Assembly (NCBI GenBank): GCA_017646625.1
Contig: JAGCMF010000001.1
Coordinates: 32,895-96,894 of the forward strand
Length of the DNA: 64,000 nucleotides
Origin: Alistipes sp.
GTDB lineage: Bacteria > Bacteroidota > Bacteroidia > Bacteroidales > Rikenellaceae
Reading direction: 5' to 3'
Below, in pieces: positions 17,518-27,302 of the stretch. Each line of letters starts with the position of its first letter. Position 1 is the first letter of the stretch. A model generated the notes under the pieces. The model did no database searches. It saw only the letters and a program-made list of their open reading frames with translations, and was not told the DNA's origin. The position numbers were made by a program, and so were the translations under genes.

Positions 17518-19575
17518 CTACTCTATAAGCGATATACTGCGCTGTATGAACTCTGTGAGGTTCTTACCCTTGAGCATGCCGTTAGATAGGAGTGCGAGGT
17601 CTATGATCTGACGTACCTTGCGGTTGTCACGACCAATCTCCGTGAGACGGTTGTCACGTTCTGTGCGTAGCTCCACGACGCGCTTCGAGAGTGTCTCGCG
17701 CATCTCGCGTTCCTCGGTAGTTAGGTCGGCATCACTCTTGCCCTTGATAGTCTCCTCGAAGCGGCTCTCCTCCTGCTCCGCAGCGGTAATCTTCTTGCCT
17801 ATGCTACGAAGCTTATCGCCGTAGGCACTCTCCACCTCGCCGAGGATGTCGAGAACAATAGGGTGGTTGCCATTCACTGTTATGGTGAAGTTGTCGGGCA
17901 TCTGGCCATAGAATCGGCTCATGTCACCACCACTTGTCGATGCCATCTCCTTCATGCGGCGCATAAACTCATTCTGTGTGATGACAACGGGTGCTGCATC
18001 CTTCGACATCGCCTCGAACGATACGTGGTAGTGTATCTTCTCGTCGGTAGGCATCTGGCTCTCGAACACAGGACGCATAATATGCTGCTGCTCGGTAGAG
18101 AGTGACATAGCCTCACGGTCCTGCTTGCGAATAAGGTTCTCGACAACGTCGCTATCTACACGCACGAAGCGCACCTTCTCGTGCTTCGACTCGTAGTACT
18201 GTATGTAGTGGCTATCGAGTTGTCCGTTTAGCTCAAGGATGTCGTAGCCCTTGGCCTTGGCAGCCTCCACAAAGCTGTTCTTGCCCTCCACATCGTCTAC
18301 GTATAGTACTATAGTGAAGCCATCCTTATCTGTCTGTGCCTCCTTGATCTTCTCTGTATACTCCTCTGCGGTGTAGTACTTACCCTCGATGCTCTTCCAT
18401 AGCATGAACGATGCTGCCTTCTCGGCAAACTTCTCATCTGTGAGCATGCCATACTCGATGAATATCTTCAGGTCGTCCCACTTTGCCTCGTAGTCGGGGC
18501 GCATGGTGTTGAAGAGCTCCATGAGGCGGTCGGCAACCTTGCGTGTTATGTAGCTCGATATCTTCTTTACGTTGGAGTCACTCTGTAGGTAGCTGCGCGA
18601 TACGTTGAGAGGGATGTCGGGCGAGTCGATGACGCCATGAAGCAGTGTTAGGTACTCGGGAACGATGCCTGTAACCTCGTCTGTGACAAACACCTGGTTA
18701 GAGTATAGCTGTATACGGTTGCGGTGTATGTCGAAGTTGTTGTGAATCTTTGGGAAATAGAGGATGCCGGTGAGGTTGAAGGGGTAATCTATGTTTAGGT
18801 GTATGTAGAATAGTGGCTCCTCGGCAGCTGGATATAGGTCTGCATAGAATGCCTTGTACTCCTCCTCGCTGATATCCGTGGGCTTACGTGTCCATAGTGG
18901 TGTAGTGTTGTTGATGATGTTGTCCTCATCTGTATCTACATACTTACCATCCTTCCACTCCTGCTTCTTGCCAAAGGCGATAGGTATAGGCAGGAAGTGG
19001 CAGTACTTACGTAGTAGGTTGCCTATCTCGGCGCGCTGTGCATACTCGGCGCAGTCGTCAGAGAGGTGTAGCACGATGCGCGTACCACGGTCGAGCTTCT
19101 CGTCGAGCTCCTCCATCTCGAACTCGGGTGAGCCGTTGCAGCTCCAGTGTACACTCTTTACCTCGTTGCGGTATGACTGCGAGAATATCTCCACCTTGTC
19201 TGCCACCATGAATGATGAGTAGAAACCGAGTCCGAAGTGGCCTATTATTGCCTGGTCCTTATACTTTGCCATAAACTCCTCGGCACCCGAGAAGGCAATC
19301 TGGTTGATGTAGCGGTCTACCTCGTCTATAGACATGCCTATGCCGCGGTCTGTTATTGTGAGTATCTTGGCAGCCTCATCCACCGTGATGTGAATTGTCA
19401 TGTCGCCAAGCTCACCCTCTGCCTCGCCCTTTGATGATAGTGTCTTAAGCTTCTGTGTAGCATCCACAGCATTAGATACCAACTCGCGGAGGAAGATCTC
19501 ATGATCGGAGTATAGGAACTTCTTGATTACGGGGAATATATTCTCTGTAGTAACCCCTATTTTACCATTTCTCAT
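17518..19575 (-). CDS. htpG: Chaperone protein HtpG (Hsp90)
   Basis: The bacterial Hsp90, an ATP-driven homodimeric chaperone of the cytosol. Residues 1 to about 230 are the GHKL ATPase domain, with FLRELVSNAVDATQKL, DRGIGM and GHFGLGFYSSFMVADK. The middle domain (RNRIQLYSNQVFVTDEV) and a C-terminal dimerisation domain follow. At 685 residues it is longer than the E. coli protein, as is usual in Bacteroidetes. It is transcribed alone. Its upstream region holds a cluster of TGTCA/TGACA motifs at 19657-19710. Confidence 0.96.
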   Translation of the reverse strand: MRNGKIGVTTENIFPVIKKFLYSDHEIFLRELVSNAVDATQKLKTLSSKGEAEGELGDMTIHITVDEAAKILTITDRGIGMSIDEVDRYINQIAFSGAEEFMAKYKDQAIIGHFGLGFYSSFMVADKVEIFSQSYRNEVKSVHWSCNGSPEFEMEELDEKLDRGTRIVLHLSDDCAEYAQRAEIGNLLRKYCHFLPIPIAFGKKQEWKDGKYVDTDEDNIINNTTPLWTRKPTDISEEEYKAFYADLYPAAEEPLFYIHLNIDYPFNLTGILYFPKIHNNFDIHRNRIQLYSNQVFVTDEVTGIVPEYLTLLHGVIDSPDIPLNVSRSYLQSDSNVKKISSYITRKVADRLMELFNTMRPDYEAKWDDLKIFIEYGMLTDEKFAEKAASFMLWKSIEGKYYTAEEYTEKIKEAQTDKDGFTIVLYVDDVEGKNSFVEAAKAKGYDILELNGQLDSHYIQYYESKHEKVRFVRVDSDVVENLIRKQDREAMSLSTEQQHIMRPVFESQMPTDEKIHYHVSFEAMSKDAAPVVITQNEFMRRMKEMASTSGGDMSRFYGQMPDNFTITVNGNHPIVLDILGEVESAYGDKLRSIGKKITAAEQEESRFEETIKGKSDADLTTEEREMRETLSKRVVELRTERDNRLTEIGRDNRKVRQIIDLALLSNGMLKGKNLTEFIQRSISLIE

Positions 19576-19656
19576 ATATTGTAATTTTTAGTTGTTTTGC
19601 ACCTTTTGAGGCATTATGCTTTTGGTTGTGGCAAACTATGTGCCATAGGCATAAAA

Positions 19657-19710
19657 GTGACAAAATGTCACGCTTTGTCAGTTGTGGTGTGACACGGTGA
19701 GGTGTGACAC
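19657..19710. promoter_or_regulatory. Cluster of TGTCAC/GTGACA motifs between htpG and lepA
   Basis: GTGACAAAATGTCAC at 19657-19671 is a perfect 15-bp palindrome. It is followed by TTGTCA and two copies of GTGTGACAC about 16 bases apart. The cluster lies 80-135 bases upstream of htpG and before lepA on the other strand, so it may be an operator for either gene. No known heat-shock operator (CIRCE) matches it. Confidence 0.45.
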
Positions 19711-19753
19711 TAAAAAATTGATTTGTGGATTATGAATTATCAATAGTTTTTAG

Positions 19754-19761
19754 TATCTTTG
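19754..19761 (+). promoter_or_regulatory. -7 promoter box for lepA
   Basis: TATCTTTG lies 35 bases before the lepA start codon. Confidence 0.5.
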
Positions 19762-19796
19762 CAGACTAATTTATGTAATTAAGCGATTGACACGCA

Positions 19797-21587
19797 ATGA
19801 AGAATATTCGTAACTTTTGTATTATCGCACACATCGACCACGGTAAGAGTACTCTTGCTGACCGTCTGCTCGAGAAGACAAATACGCTAAATCAGCGTGA
19901 GATGCAGGCACAGGTGTTGGACGATATGGATTTGGAACGCGAGAAGGGTATCACCATCAAGAGCCACGCCATACAGATGGAGTATAAGGCGCAGGATGGC
20001 CAGAAGTATACCCTAAACCTTATCGATACCCCAGGACACGTAGACTTCTCGTATGAGGTGTCACGTGCTATTGCATCATGCGAGGGTGCACTCCTCGTTG
20101 TCGACGCTACGCAGGGTATCCAGGCGCAGACAATCTCGAACCTATATCTCGCCCTCGGCCAGGACCTTGAGATTGTCCCTGTGCTCAACAAGATAGATTG
20201 TGAGTCGGCGATGATTGATGAGGTTAAGGATCAGATTATCGACCTTATAGGCTGCAAGGAGGAGGATATCCTCTTGGCCTCTGGTAAGACAGGCCAGGGT
20301 GTTGAGGAGGTGCTCGAGGCTATCGTGGAACGTATTCCTGCGCCCGAGGGTGATGAGAATGCACCTCTCCAGGCCCTCATCTTCGACTCTGTGTTCAACC
20401 CCTTCCGCGGTGTCATCGCCTACTTCCGTGTCTTCAATGGCACAATACGTAAGGGTGACCATGTTAAGTTCTTCAATACGGGTAGCGAGTATGATGCCGA
20501 TGAGATTGGTGTTCTCAAGCTCAAGATGAGTGAACGTGGCGAGGTCAAGGCTGGTGACGTGGGTTACATCTGTTCTGGTATTAAGAACTCAACGGATGTT
20601 AAGGTGGGTGATACCATCACCTCTGTTGCTAACCCTTGTGTGGAGTCTATTGCAGGTTTCGAGGATGTTAAGCCTATGGTCTTTGCGGGTGTATATCCTG
20701 TTGAGGCTGACCAGTATGAGGATTTGCGTGCCTCGTTGGAGAAGCTTAAGCTCAACGATGCATCGCTTACCTTCGAGCCAGAGAGCTCTTTGGCCCTCGG
20801 CTTCGGCTTCCGTTGTGGCTTCCTCGGCCTGTTGCATATGGAGATTATCCAGGAACGTCTCTATCGTGAGTTCGATATGGATGTCATCACTACCGTGCCT
20901 AACGTGTCGTACCACATAACAACGACACAGGGTGAGGAGCTCGAGGTGCACAACCCGTCGGGTCTTCCAGAGATTACCAAGGTTGCAAAGATTGAGGAGC
21001 CTTATATCCTCGCACAGATTATCACCAAGTCCGACTTCTTGGGTAATGTGCTCAAGCTATGTATCGACAAGCGCGGTGTCATGAAGAATCAGACCTTCAT
21101 CACGCAGGATCGTGTGGAGGTGAACTTCGAGATGCCTCTCTCGGAGATTGTCTTCGACTTCTATGATAAGCTTAAGAGTATCTCGAAGGGTTACGCCTCA
21201 TTCGACTACCACCGTACTGGCTATCAGCCAAGTAAGCTTGCGAAACTCGATATATTGCTCAATGGCGAGGCTGTGGATGCGCTGTCATCACTCATATATG
21301 CCGACCATGCCTACGACTTCGGTCGTAAGATGTGTGAGAAGCTCAAGGAGCTCATCCCCCGTCAGCAGTTCGATATCGCCATCCAGGCGGCTATCGGTGC
21401 CAAGATTATCGCCCGCGAGACTGTTAAGGCTGTGCGTAAGGATGTTACGGCAAAGTGTTACGGTGGTGATATCTCACGTAAGCGTAAGCTTCTTGAGAAG
21501 CAGAAGGCTGGTAAGAAGCGTATGCGCCAGATAGGTTCGGTGCAGGTGCCACAGTCTGCCTTCCTTGCTGTATTGAAGATGGATTAA
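19797..21587 (+). CDS. lepA: Elongation factor 4 (LepA)
   Basis: A ribosome-associated translational GTPase of 596 residues. G1 AHIDHGKST is at residues 10-18, the DTPGHVDF G3 motif near 80, and NKID G4 near 132. EF-G-like domains and the LepA-specific C-terminal domain follow, ending in [20 protein letters not shown]. Length and order are normal. The TAA stop is directly abutted by a family A repeat. It is apparently monocistronic. Confidence 0.97.
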   Translation: MKNIRNFCIIAHIDHGKSTLADRLLEKTNTLNQREMQAQVLDDMDLEREKGITIKSHAIQMEYKAQDGQKYTLNLIDTPGHVDFSYEVSRAIASCEGALLVVDATQGIQAQTISNLYLALGQDLEIVPVLNKIDCESAMIDEVKDQIIDLIGCKEEDILLASGKTGQGVEEVLEAIVERIPAPEGDENAPLQALIFDSVFNPFRGVIAYFRVFNGTIRKGDHVKFFNTGSEYDADEIGVLKLKMSERGEVKAGDVGYICSGIKNSTDVKVGDTITSVANPCVESIAGFEDVKPMVFAGVYPVEADQYEDLRASLEKLKLNDASLTFEPESSLALGFGFRCGFLGLLHMEIIQERLYREFDMDVITTVPNVSYHITTTQGEELEVHNPSGLPEITKVAKIEEPYILAQIITKSDFLGNVLKLCIDKRGVMKNQTFITQDRVEVNFEMPLSEIVFDFYDKLKSISKGYASFDYHRTGYQPSKLAKLDILLNGEAVDALSSLIYADHAYDFGRKMCEKLKELIPRQQFDIAIQAAIGAKIIARETVKAVRKDVTAKCYGGDISRKRKLLEKQKAGKKRMRQIGSVQVPQSAFLAVLKMD

Positions 21588-21673
21588 TCTCTTGTGATAA
21601 GGGGCTATTATGACCCTGCCAAAATTTCGGCTATGGGATGTACGTGAAGTATGCCCCATCGCCGAAAAATTTT
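21585..21673 (+). repeat. Family A structured repeat, right-truncated copy (A0)
   Basis: Starts at the lepA stop codon with TAATCTCTTGTGATAAGGGG. It keeps the left hairpin and the central stem (TTTCGGC at 21625-21631 against GCCGAAA at 21661-21667) around the conserved inner GTACGTGAAGTAT hairpin, but lacks the right hairpin and right end. The fucosidase start follows 26 bases later, so the element separates two genes on the same strand. Confidence 0.8.
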
Positions 21674-21698
21674 AACTGAACTAACTAAACCTATAACC

Positions 21699-23003
21699 AT
21701 GAGAAAGATCGTATTAACACTTGTATGTGCGTTGGCGGCGGTGAGCCTCTCGGCGCAGACATATCAGCCCACGGCGGAGAATTTGAAGTCGCGTCAGGAG
21801 TTTGCCGAGGATAGATTCGGTATCTTCATCCACTGGGGTATATATAGCATCTTTGCGCAGGGCGAGTGGTACTTGCAGAATGCGCATGGCATCAATCGCG
21901 ATGAGTATGCCAAGGCGGCAGATGCCTTCTATCCCCACCGCTTCAGTGCCGAGGAGTGGGTGTCGGCCATCAAGGCATCGGGTGCAAAGTATATATGTAT
22001 CACCACACGCCACCACGATAGCTTTTCGATGTGGGATACCGAGGCGTCACCATTCAACATTGTTGATGCTACGCCTTTTGGTCGCGATATCCTCAAGGAG
22101 CTCGCTGACGAGTGCCAGAAGCAGGGTATAGCTCTGCATCTCTACTACTCGCATGCCGACTGGTCGCGTGATGACTACCCACGTGGTCGCACAGGCTGGG
22201 GTGTTAGTGGTCGCGATAGAACACAGATTAGCTGGGAGCACTACTATAACTTTATGAACCAGCAGATTACCGAGCTCTTGACAAACTATGGCCCTATACG
22301 TGCTATATGGTTTGATGGTTGGTGGGATCACGATGAGGATGCTACGCCATTCGACTGGCAGCTCGACGAACAGTATGCTATGGTGCACAGTCTGCAGCCA
22401 TCGTGCCTCGTAGCGAATAACCATCATCAGGTGCCTTTCGAGGGTGAGGATATCCAGATTTTTGAACGTGACCTTCCAGGTGAGAATACACACGGTCTCT
22501 CGGGTCAGGATATCAGCCGTTTGCCTTTGGAGACATGCCAGACGATGAACGGTATGTGGGGATATAAGGTTGTAGACCAGGATTATAAGAGTACCGAGAC
22601 GCTTGTTCGCTACCTTGTTAGTGCTGCGGGCAAGGGTGCTAACCTGCTACTCAATGTGGGCCCACAGCCTAATGGTGAGCTTCCTGCTGTTGCTGTTGAA
22701 CGCATGAAGCAGATGGGTGAGTGGATGGCAGTGAATGGTGAGTCTGTATATGGCACTGTTGCTGGCGACATCCCACAGCAGGATTGGGGTTGCACAACAC
22801 GTAAGGGTGATAGCCTCTATGTACACATCTTCGAGCTCGGCTACGACAGACTATACCTGCCTCTGGATTGCAAGGTGCTCTCTGCTACGGCACTTGCCAC
22901 AGGTGAGGCTGTTAAGTTCCAGAAGGTTGCTGGTGGCATCCTCTTGGAGGTTGGCAAGGTGCAGGATTCAATAGACTTTGTTGTTGAGTTGCGCACAAAG
23001 TAG
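21699..23003 (+). CDS. Alpha-L-fucosidase, GH29
   Basis: A secreted retaining glycosidase that removes alpha-L-fucose from host or dietary glycans. The ATG at 21699 gives a signal peptide (KIVLTLVCALAAVSLSAQ) with a probable SPase I site after residue 19. An in-frame ATG at 21651 lies inside the repeat and would block the signal. GH29 hallmarks are FGIFIHWGIYSIFAQGEWY, TTRHHDSFSMWDT and IWFDGWWDH, whose Asp is the expected nucleophile, then LLLNVGPQPNGELP. At 434 residues it has the catalytic barrel and a short C-terminal beta domain. It stands alone without a polysaccharide utilisation locus. Confidence 0.92.
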   Translation: MRKIVLTLVCALAAVSLSAQTYQPTAENLKSRQEFAEDRFGIFIHWGIYSIFAQGEWYLQNAHGINRDEYAKAADAFYPHRFSAEEWVSAIKASGAKYICITTRHHDSFSMWDTEASPFNIVDATPFGRDILKELADECQKQGIALHLYYSHADWSRDDYPRGRTGWGVSGRDRTQISWEHYYNFMNQQITELLTNYGPIRAIWFDGWWDHDEDATPFDWQLDEQYAMVHSLQPSCLVANNHHQVPFEGEDIQIFERDLPGENTHGLSGQDISRLPLETCQTMNGMWGYKVVDQDYKSTETLVRYLVSAAGKGANLLLNVGPQPNGELPAVAVERMKQMGEWMAVNGESVYGTVAGDIPQQDWGCTTRKGDSLYVHIFELGYDRLYLPLDCKVLSATALATGEAVKFQKVAGGILLEVGKVQDSIDFVVELRTK

Positions 23004-23030
23004 TCAAAAGCACTAATAGGGTGTGAAAAT

Positions 23031-23064
23031 AATCGCAGTCCATGTTTGTGGATTGCGATTTTTT
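23031..23064 (+). terminator. Terminator after the fucosidase, overlapping the secDF promoter
   Basis: ATCGCAGTCC pairs with GGATTGCGAT across a loop containing TTTG and is followed by eight T residues. The TTTG in the loop lies exactly where the -33 element of the next promoter should be. Confidence 0.75.
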
Positions 23065-23075
23065 TGCTATCTTTG
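23045..23075 (+). promoter_or_regulatory. secDF promoter (-33 TTTG, -7 TATCTTTG)
   Basis: TTTG at 23045-23048 and TATCTTTG at 23068-23075 are separated by 19 bases, the standard Bacteroidota arrangement. The leader to secDF is about 105 bases. Confidence 0.7.
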
Positions 23076-23190
23076 CGCGATTAACGCGCGAATGTTTTTT
23101 AGGCGTTGGCTCGTTAAGATGCGTAGACCGGTGTAGGTTACGAAGGACTACGAAAAACATAAACAAATAAATACATAAAACTTTTTAACA

Positions 23191-26091
23191 ATGCAGAGTA
23201 AAGGTATTATTAAATGGCTAGCAGTGCTTTTGGGCCTTGCTAGCATCTTCCAGCTCTCATTCACCTTCGTTACACGTAGTATCGAGGCAGAGGCTGCGAA
23301 GCAGGAGGATCCCCAGGCATATCTCGACCAGATGTGGGATCAGACAGTTTATGTAGGTTACACTTATGGTGAGTGTAAGGTTAAGGAGCTCAACTTGGGT
23401 CTCGACCTCAAGGGCGGTATGAACGTCATGCTTGAGATTAAGGCCGAGGATGTTATCCTTACTAATGCCTACAACAATGTAGAGGTTCGTAGCAACAACC
23501 TCCTCATGGCTAACATCGAGGCTGCTCTTCGTACAGCTTCAAAGATGGAGACTCCAAGTGCTGTTGTTGACGCCTATGTTGCAGCGTTGTCACAGGAGGA
23601 TCTCGTAGCTATCTATGGCACAGATGATGTTGCCGCTGTAGCAAGCGACCTTAAGGGTCACATCGAGGGCTCTGTAGCCAAGATGAACGAGGTGTTGGCT
23701 ACACGTATCGACCTTCTTGGTGTCGTACAGCCTAACATTCAGCCTGTAGCGGGTACTAACCGTATCATGGTTGAGTTGCCAGGTGTTAAGGAGCCAGAGA
23801 GAGTAAGTAAGCTCTTGGCGTCAACTGCAAACCTCGAGTTCTGGGAGGTATGCGAGGCTGATGATGCTAACGCCATCATGCAGGTTCTCTTCGCAGAGGC
23901 TGATGCTGCAGTTCGTGAGTATCTCTTGGCGCAGGGTGCTGACGAGATGACATTGAGCTACACACCATTGAGTGAGCTTCTTGTTGCCTCATACCCTGTT
24001 GTTGGTGCTGATGGCGAGGAGTTCGACTACCCAGTGCAGGCTCCTATTGTAGCTGCTGCTGATAAGAATGATATCAAGCTCATCAACGAGTACCTTGCTA
24101 TTGAGGCTGTTGACGCGCTTCTTCCAGCCGATGTTAAGCTCGCATGGTCAAATAAGAGCTCTACAGATGGTTCAAAGGGTACTTTCATCCTCTACGCACT
24201 CAAGGGCCGCGATGGTGCACAGCTTCCAGTGATGGATGGCTCTGGCATCACAAGCGCACGTGCGCAGGGTGGTCAGTATGGTGGCTTCGAGGTCTCTATG
24301 ACAATGGATTCGAAGACAGCCATCGAGTGGGGTAACATCACAGGTGCTAACGTAGGTAAGTCTATCGCTATCGTTCTTGATAACTACGTATACTCTGCAC
24401 CACGTGTAAATGGTCGTATCGATGGTGGCTCATCAGCTATCACAGGTAACTTCACAGCACAGGAGGCCGAGGATCTTGCAAGCGTATTGAGCTCTGGTAA
24501 GTCGCCAGCTCCTGCTACAATCATCTACTCGGAGGTTGTTGGTCCATCACTCGGTGAGAAGTCAATCAACTCTGGTCTTATCTCATTTGTACTCGCTTTC
24601 TGCCTCGTGTTGCTCTACATGGCATTCTTCTACAAGGCAGCTGGTTGGTATGCTAATATCGCCCTTATCTTCAACGTATTGTTGCTCTTCGGCGTGTTGG
24701 TATCATTCGGTGCAGTGTTGACACTCCCAGGTATTGCCGGTATCGTGCTTACTATGGGTATGGCTGTGGATGCTAACGTTATCATCTTCGAACGTATCAA
24801 GGAGGAGTTGCGTGGCGGTAAGGGCATCATGCTTGCTATCAAGGATGGTTTTGCTAACGCCTACTCGGCTATCATCGACGGTAACCTCACAACAATCATC
24901 ACAGGTATCGTTCTCTTCTTCTTCGGTACAGGTCCTGTTAAGGGCTTCGCTACAACACTTATCATCGGTATTGTCACATCACTCTTCTGCTCGATCTTCA
25001 TCACTCGCGTACTCATCGAGTCACATGTGACACGTCGTGGTGTTGTGTCATTCTCACGTAAGATTACAGAGAACTTCTTGCAGAATGTAAACTTCAGCTT
25101 CATCGCAAAGCGTAAGATCTCATACATCGTGTCGGGTGTTCTTGTTGTTGCATCTATCATCTCATTGTGCACACTCGGTCTTAACCAGGGTGTTGAGTTC
25201 ACAGGTGGTCGTTCATATGTTGTTAAGTTCAACGAGACAGTGAATGTTGAGGATGTACGTGTAAGCGTTGAGCAGGTATTTGAGGGTGTTGCTGATGCTG
25301 CTAACTCATCTGTTGAGGTTAAGCAGTTTGGTGATGACAACCAGGTACGTATCGTGACACAGTATCAGCCTGCAGAGCTCGATGGCGAGGCAGCAAACGA
25401 TGCTGTAGACCGTCTCTTGTTCGAGGCTCTCGACCAGTACTTCACTATCGATGGCTTCGGCTTCAACGAGTTCCGTACAGCTGGTGATGGTATCTCACAG
25501 TGGGGTATCGTATCTTCAGAGCAGGTTAACGAGTCTATCTCTTCAGAGATGACACAGAACTCTATCATTGCAGTTCTCATCGCACTCGTTGCTATCGGCT
25601 TCTACATCGCCATCCGTTTCCGTCGTTGGCAGTGGGCTATGGGTGCTACAGTTGCTTTGGCACACAACGCTATCCTTGTTATCGGTATCTTCTCAATGTT
25701 GTATGCTGTTATGCCATTCAACCTTGAGGTTAACCAGGCATTCATCGCTGCTATCTTGACTATCATCGGTTACTCTATCAACGATACAGTGGTTATCTTC
25801 GACCGTATCCGCGAGTATCTCGGTCTCTATCCAAAGCGTGATATCAAGTCTAACATCGATAACGCTATCTGTGCTACATTGTCACGTACCATCAACACAT
25901 CTGGTACTACTCTTGTAACACTCTTGGCTATCTTCATCTTCGGTGGTGAGACTATCCGTGGTTTCGTCTTCGCGTTGATCCTCGGTGTTATTATCGGTAC
26001 ATACTCTTCAGTATTCATCGCTACACCTATCGCTTACGACCTTCAGCGTAAGAAGGCTATTAAGGGTGAGGGTGAGGCAAAGGCTGAATAG
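23191..26091 (+). CDS. secDF: Fused protein translocase subunit SecDF
   Basis: A 966-residue inner-membrane protein combining SecD (about 1-620) and SecF (about 630-960). It uses proton motive force to help the Sec channel pull proteins to the periplasm. SecD shows LNLGLDLKGGMNVMLEI near the start and GMAVDANVIIFERIKEEL in the helix bundle. SecF shows GVEFTGGRSYVVKF and YSINDTVVIFDRIREYL. The fusion is common in Bacteroidetes. Codons are strongly biased, as in highly expressed genes. A terminator hairpin follows. Confidence 0.96.
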   Translation: MQSKGIIKWLAVLLGLASIFQLSFTFVTRSIEAEAAKQEDPQAYLDQMWDQTVYVGYTYGECKVKELNLGLDLKGGMNVMLEIKAEDVILTNAYNNVEVRSNNLLMANIEAALRTASKMETPSAVVDAYVAALSQEDLVAIYGTDDVAAVASDLKGHIEGSVAKMNEVLATRIDLLGVVQPNIQPVAGTNRIMVELPGVKEPERVSKLLASTANLEFWEVCEADDANAIMQVLFAEADAAVREYLLAQGADEMTLSYTPLSELLVASYPVVGADGEEFDYPVQAPIVAAADKNDIKLINEYLAIEAVDALLPADVKLAWSNKSSTDGSKGTFILYALKGRDGAQLPVMDGSGITSARAQGGQYGGFEVSMTMDSKTAIEWGNITGANVGKSIAIVLDNYVYSAPRVNGRIDGGSSAITGNFTAQEAEDLASVLSSGKSPAPATIIYSEVVGPSLGEKSINSGLISFVLAFCLVLLYMAFFYKAAGWYANIALIFNVLLLFGVLVSFGAVLTLPGIAGIVLTMGMAVDANVIIFERIKEELRGGKGIMLAIKDGFANAYSAIIDGNLTTIITGIVLFFFGTGPVKGFATTLIIGIVTSLFCSIFITRVLIESHVTRRGVVSFSRKITENFLQNVNFSFIAKRKISYIVSGVLVVASIISLCTLGLNQGVEFTGGRSYVVKFNETVNVEDVRVSVEQVFEGVADAANSSVEVKQFGDDNQVRIVTQYQPAELDGEAANDAVDRLLFEALDQYFTIDGFGFNEFRTAGDGISQWGIVSSEQVNESISSEMTQNSIIAVLIALVAIGFYIAIRFRRWQWAMGATVALAHNAILVIGIFSMLYAVMPFNLEVNQAFIAAILTIIGYSINDTVVIFDRIREYLGLYPKRDIKSNIDNAICATLSRTINTSGTTLVTLLAIFIFGGETIRGFVFALILGVIIGTYSSVFIATPIAYDLQRKKAIKGEGEAKAE

Positions 26092-26126
26092 TCTGCCGCC
26101 GCAAGGGTAATATATTAGAAATAGGT

Positions 26127-26160
26127 CGCAATCCATATGGGTTGCGGCTTATTTTTTTTA
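26127..26160 (+). terminator. Rho-independent terminator after secDF
   Basis: GTCGCAATCC pairs with GGGTTGCGGC across CATAT and is followed by a T-rich run. Confidence 0.8.
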
Positions 26161-26166
26161 CTTTCC

Positions 26167-26197
26167 TTTGAGGTTGTCTCTTATTTTTTTAACTTTG
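26167..26197 (+). promoter_or_regulatory. Promoter for the ybbR-like/coaE/folP operon
   Basis: TTTG at 26167-26170 and TAACTTTG at 26190-26197 are separated by 19 bases. The downstream gene starts 60 bases later. Confidence 0.65.
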
Positions 26198-26257
26198 CAG
26201 ATGTTAATGCTCGCATCGTTGTGGGTGTTTATTTAAATTAAGAATTTATTTAGAGTT

Positions 26258-26668
26258 ATGGGAAAGATAAAGTCTTTTTTTAGACGTCTTGGCAGTTACA
26301 TATCGCCTGTATATGTCACTATGCTTGTTGCTGCATTCATCCTTTGGTATATCACCAAGCTCGGTGAGACATATACCACAGACGAGCAGGTTACCGTAGT
26401 TATCGATGGCCAGGAGTATGAGGTGGACTGCACTATTAGGGGTAAGGGTACTAACCTTATAAACTATACATTGTCGTCGAAGAGAAGTAGTTTTACCATC
26501 CCCTCTACGGAGTTGTCGTTCGATAAGCAGGAGGTTGACCATGATGCTGATGTCATCAGACATCATGTCTCGTCTGTGTCGTTGCAGCAGGCTCTTGCTG
26601 CCCGCATGATAGATATCGATATCATCACCGTAGGTGTTGCCCCCACACTTGTCACCCCTTTAGAGTAG
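26258..26668 (+). CDS. Small single-pass membrane protein, YbbR/CdaR-like
   Basis: A 136-residue protein with one membrane helix at about 17-33 (SPVYVTMLVAAFILWYITKL) followed by a beta-rich segment. The position between the sec genes and coaE matches where many Bacteroidetes encode a YbbR-domain protein, and the IRGKGTNLINYTL pattern fits part of a YbbR repeat. It is much shorter than the ~300-residue relatives, so it would hold one domain. It starts an operon with coaE 34 bases after its stop. Similarity is weak; a lineage-specific protein is possible. Confidence 0.5.
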   Translation: MGKIKSFFRRLGSYISPVYVTMLVAAFILWYITKLGETYTTDEQVTVVIDGQEYEVDCTIRGKGTNLINYTLSSKRSSFTIPSTELSFDKQEVDHDADVIRHHVSSVSLQQALAARMIDIDIITVGVAPTLVTPLE

Positions 26669-26702
26669 AGGTGGTGTGAGGGAGTAGATATATTATATAT
26701 AT

Positions 26703-27302
26703 ATGTATAAGGTAGGTATTACGGGCGGCATAGGTGCGGGTAAGAGCACCTTGTGCGACATCTTGAGAGATATGGGTGTTGCTGTCTACGACTCCGACAG
26801 CCGTGCCAAGCAACTTATGAGTGACGATGAGGCGTTGCGTGATGCCCTTGTCGAGGCCTTTGGCAGTGGGGTATATACCTCGGAGGGTCTTGATAGAGGA
26901 TATCTCGCACGTTGTGTCTTTGGCGATGCCGAGGCGTTGCAGAGACTAAATGGCATTGTCCATCCTGCTGTCATCCGCGATTTCGAGACGTGGGCAGAGG
27001 CGCAGGAGGGCGACTATGTTGTCCTTGAGTCAGCAATACTCTTCGAGTCGGGACTCGATAGTAGGGTAGATGCCGTTGTTGCGGTTATGGCTCCCGAGGA
27101 GTTGAGGGTAGAACGTGCCATGCAGCGCGATGGTGCGTCGCGCGAGGATATACTACGTCGCATACGCAACCAGATGAGTGATGACCAGCGAGCTGATAAC
27201 GCCAAATATGCGGTGGTGAACATAAATAGGGAGGAGTTGGTTGAGGATGTAGAACAACTACACAGACGTTTGAGCTATGATGCTATCTCCCGCCGCCGTT
27301 AA
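26703..27302 (+). CDS. coaE: Dephospho-CoA kinase
   Basis: Catalyses the last step of coenzyme A synthesis, phosphorylating the 3'-hydroxyl of dephospho-CoA. The P-loop GITGGIGAGKST lies at residues 4-15, followed by the DSDSRAKQLM region and the lid segment with RDGASREDILRRIRNQM. The 199-residue length is typical. Its 3' end overlaps folP by 26 bases in another frame, so the two are probably translationally coupled. Confidence 0.95.
   Translation: MYKVGITGGIGAGKSTLCDILRDMGVAVYDSDSRAKQLMSDDEALRDALVEAFGSGVYTSEGLDRGYLARCVFGDAEALQRLNGIVHPAVIRDFETWAEAQEGDYVVLESAILFESGLDSRVDAVVAVMAPEELRVERAMQRDGASREDILRRIRNQMSDDQRADNAKYAVVNINREELVEDVEQLHRRLSYDAISRRR

Noticed and set aside
21651-21698. Start of the fucosidase at 21651
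   Set aside because: That ATG lies inside the family A repeat and would add 16 residues before an otherwise normal signal peptide.
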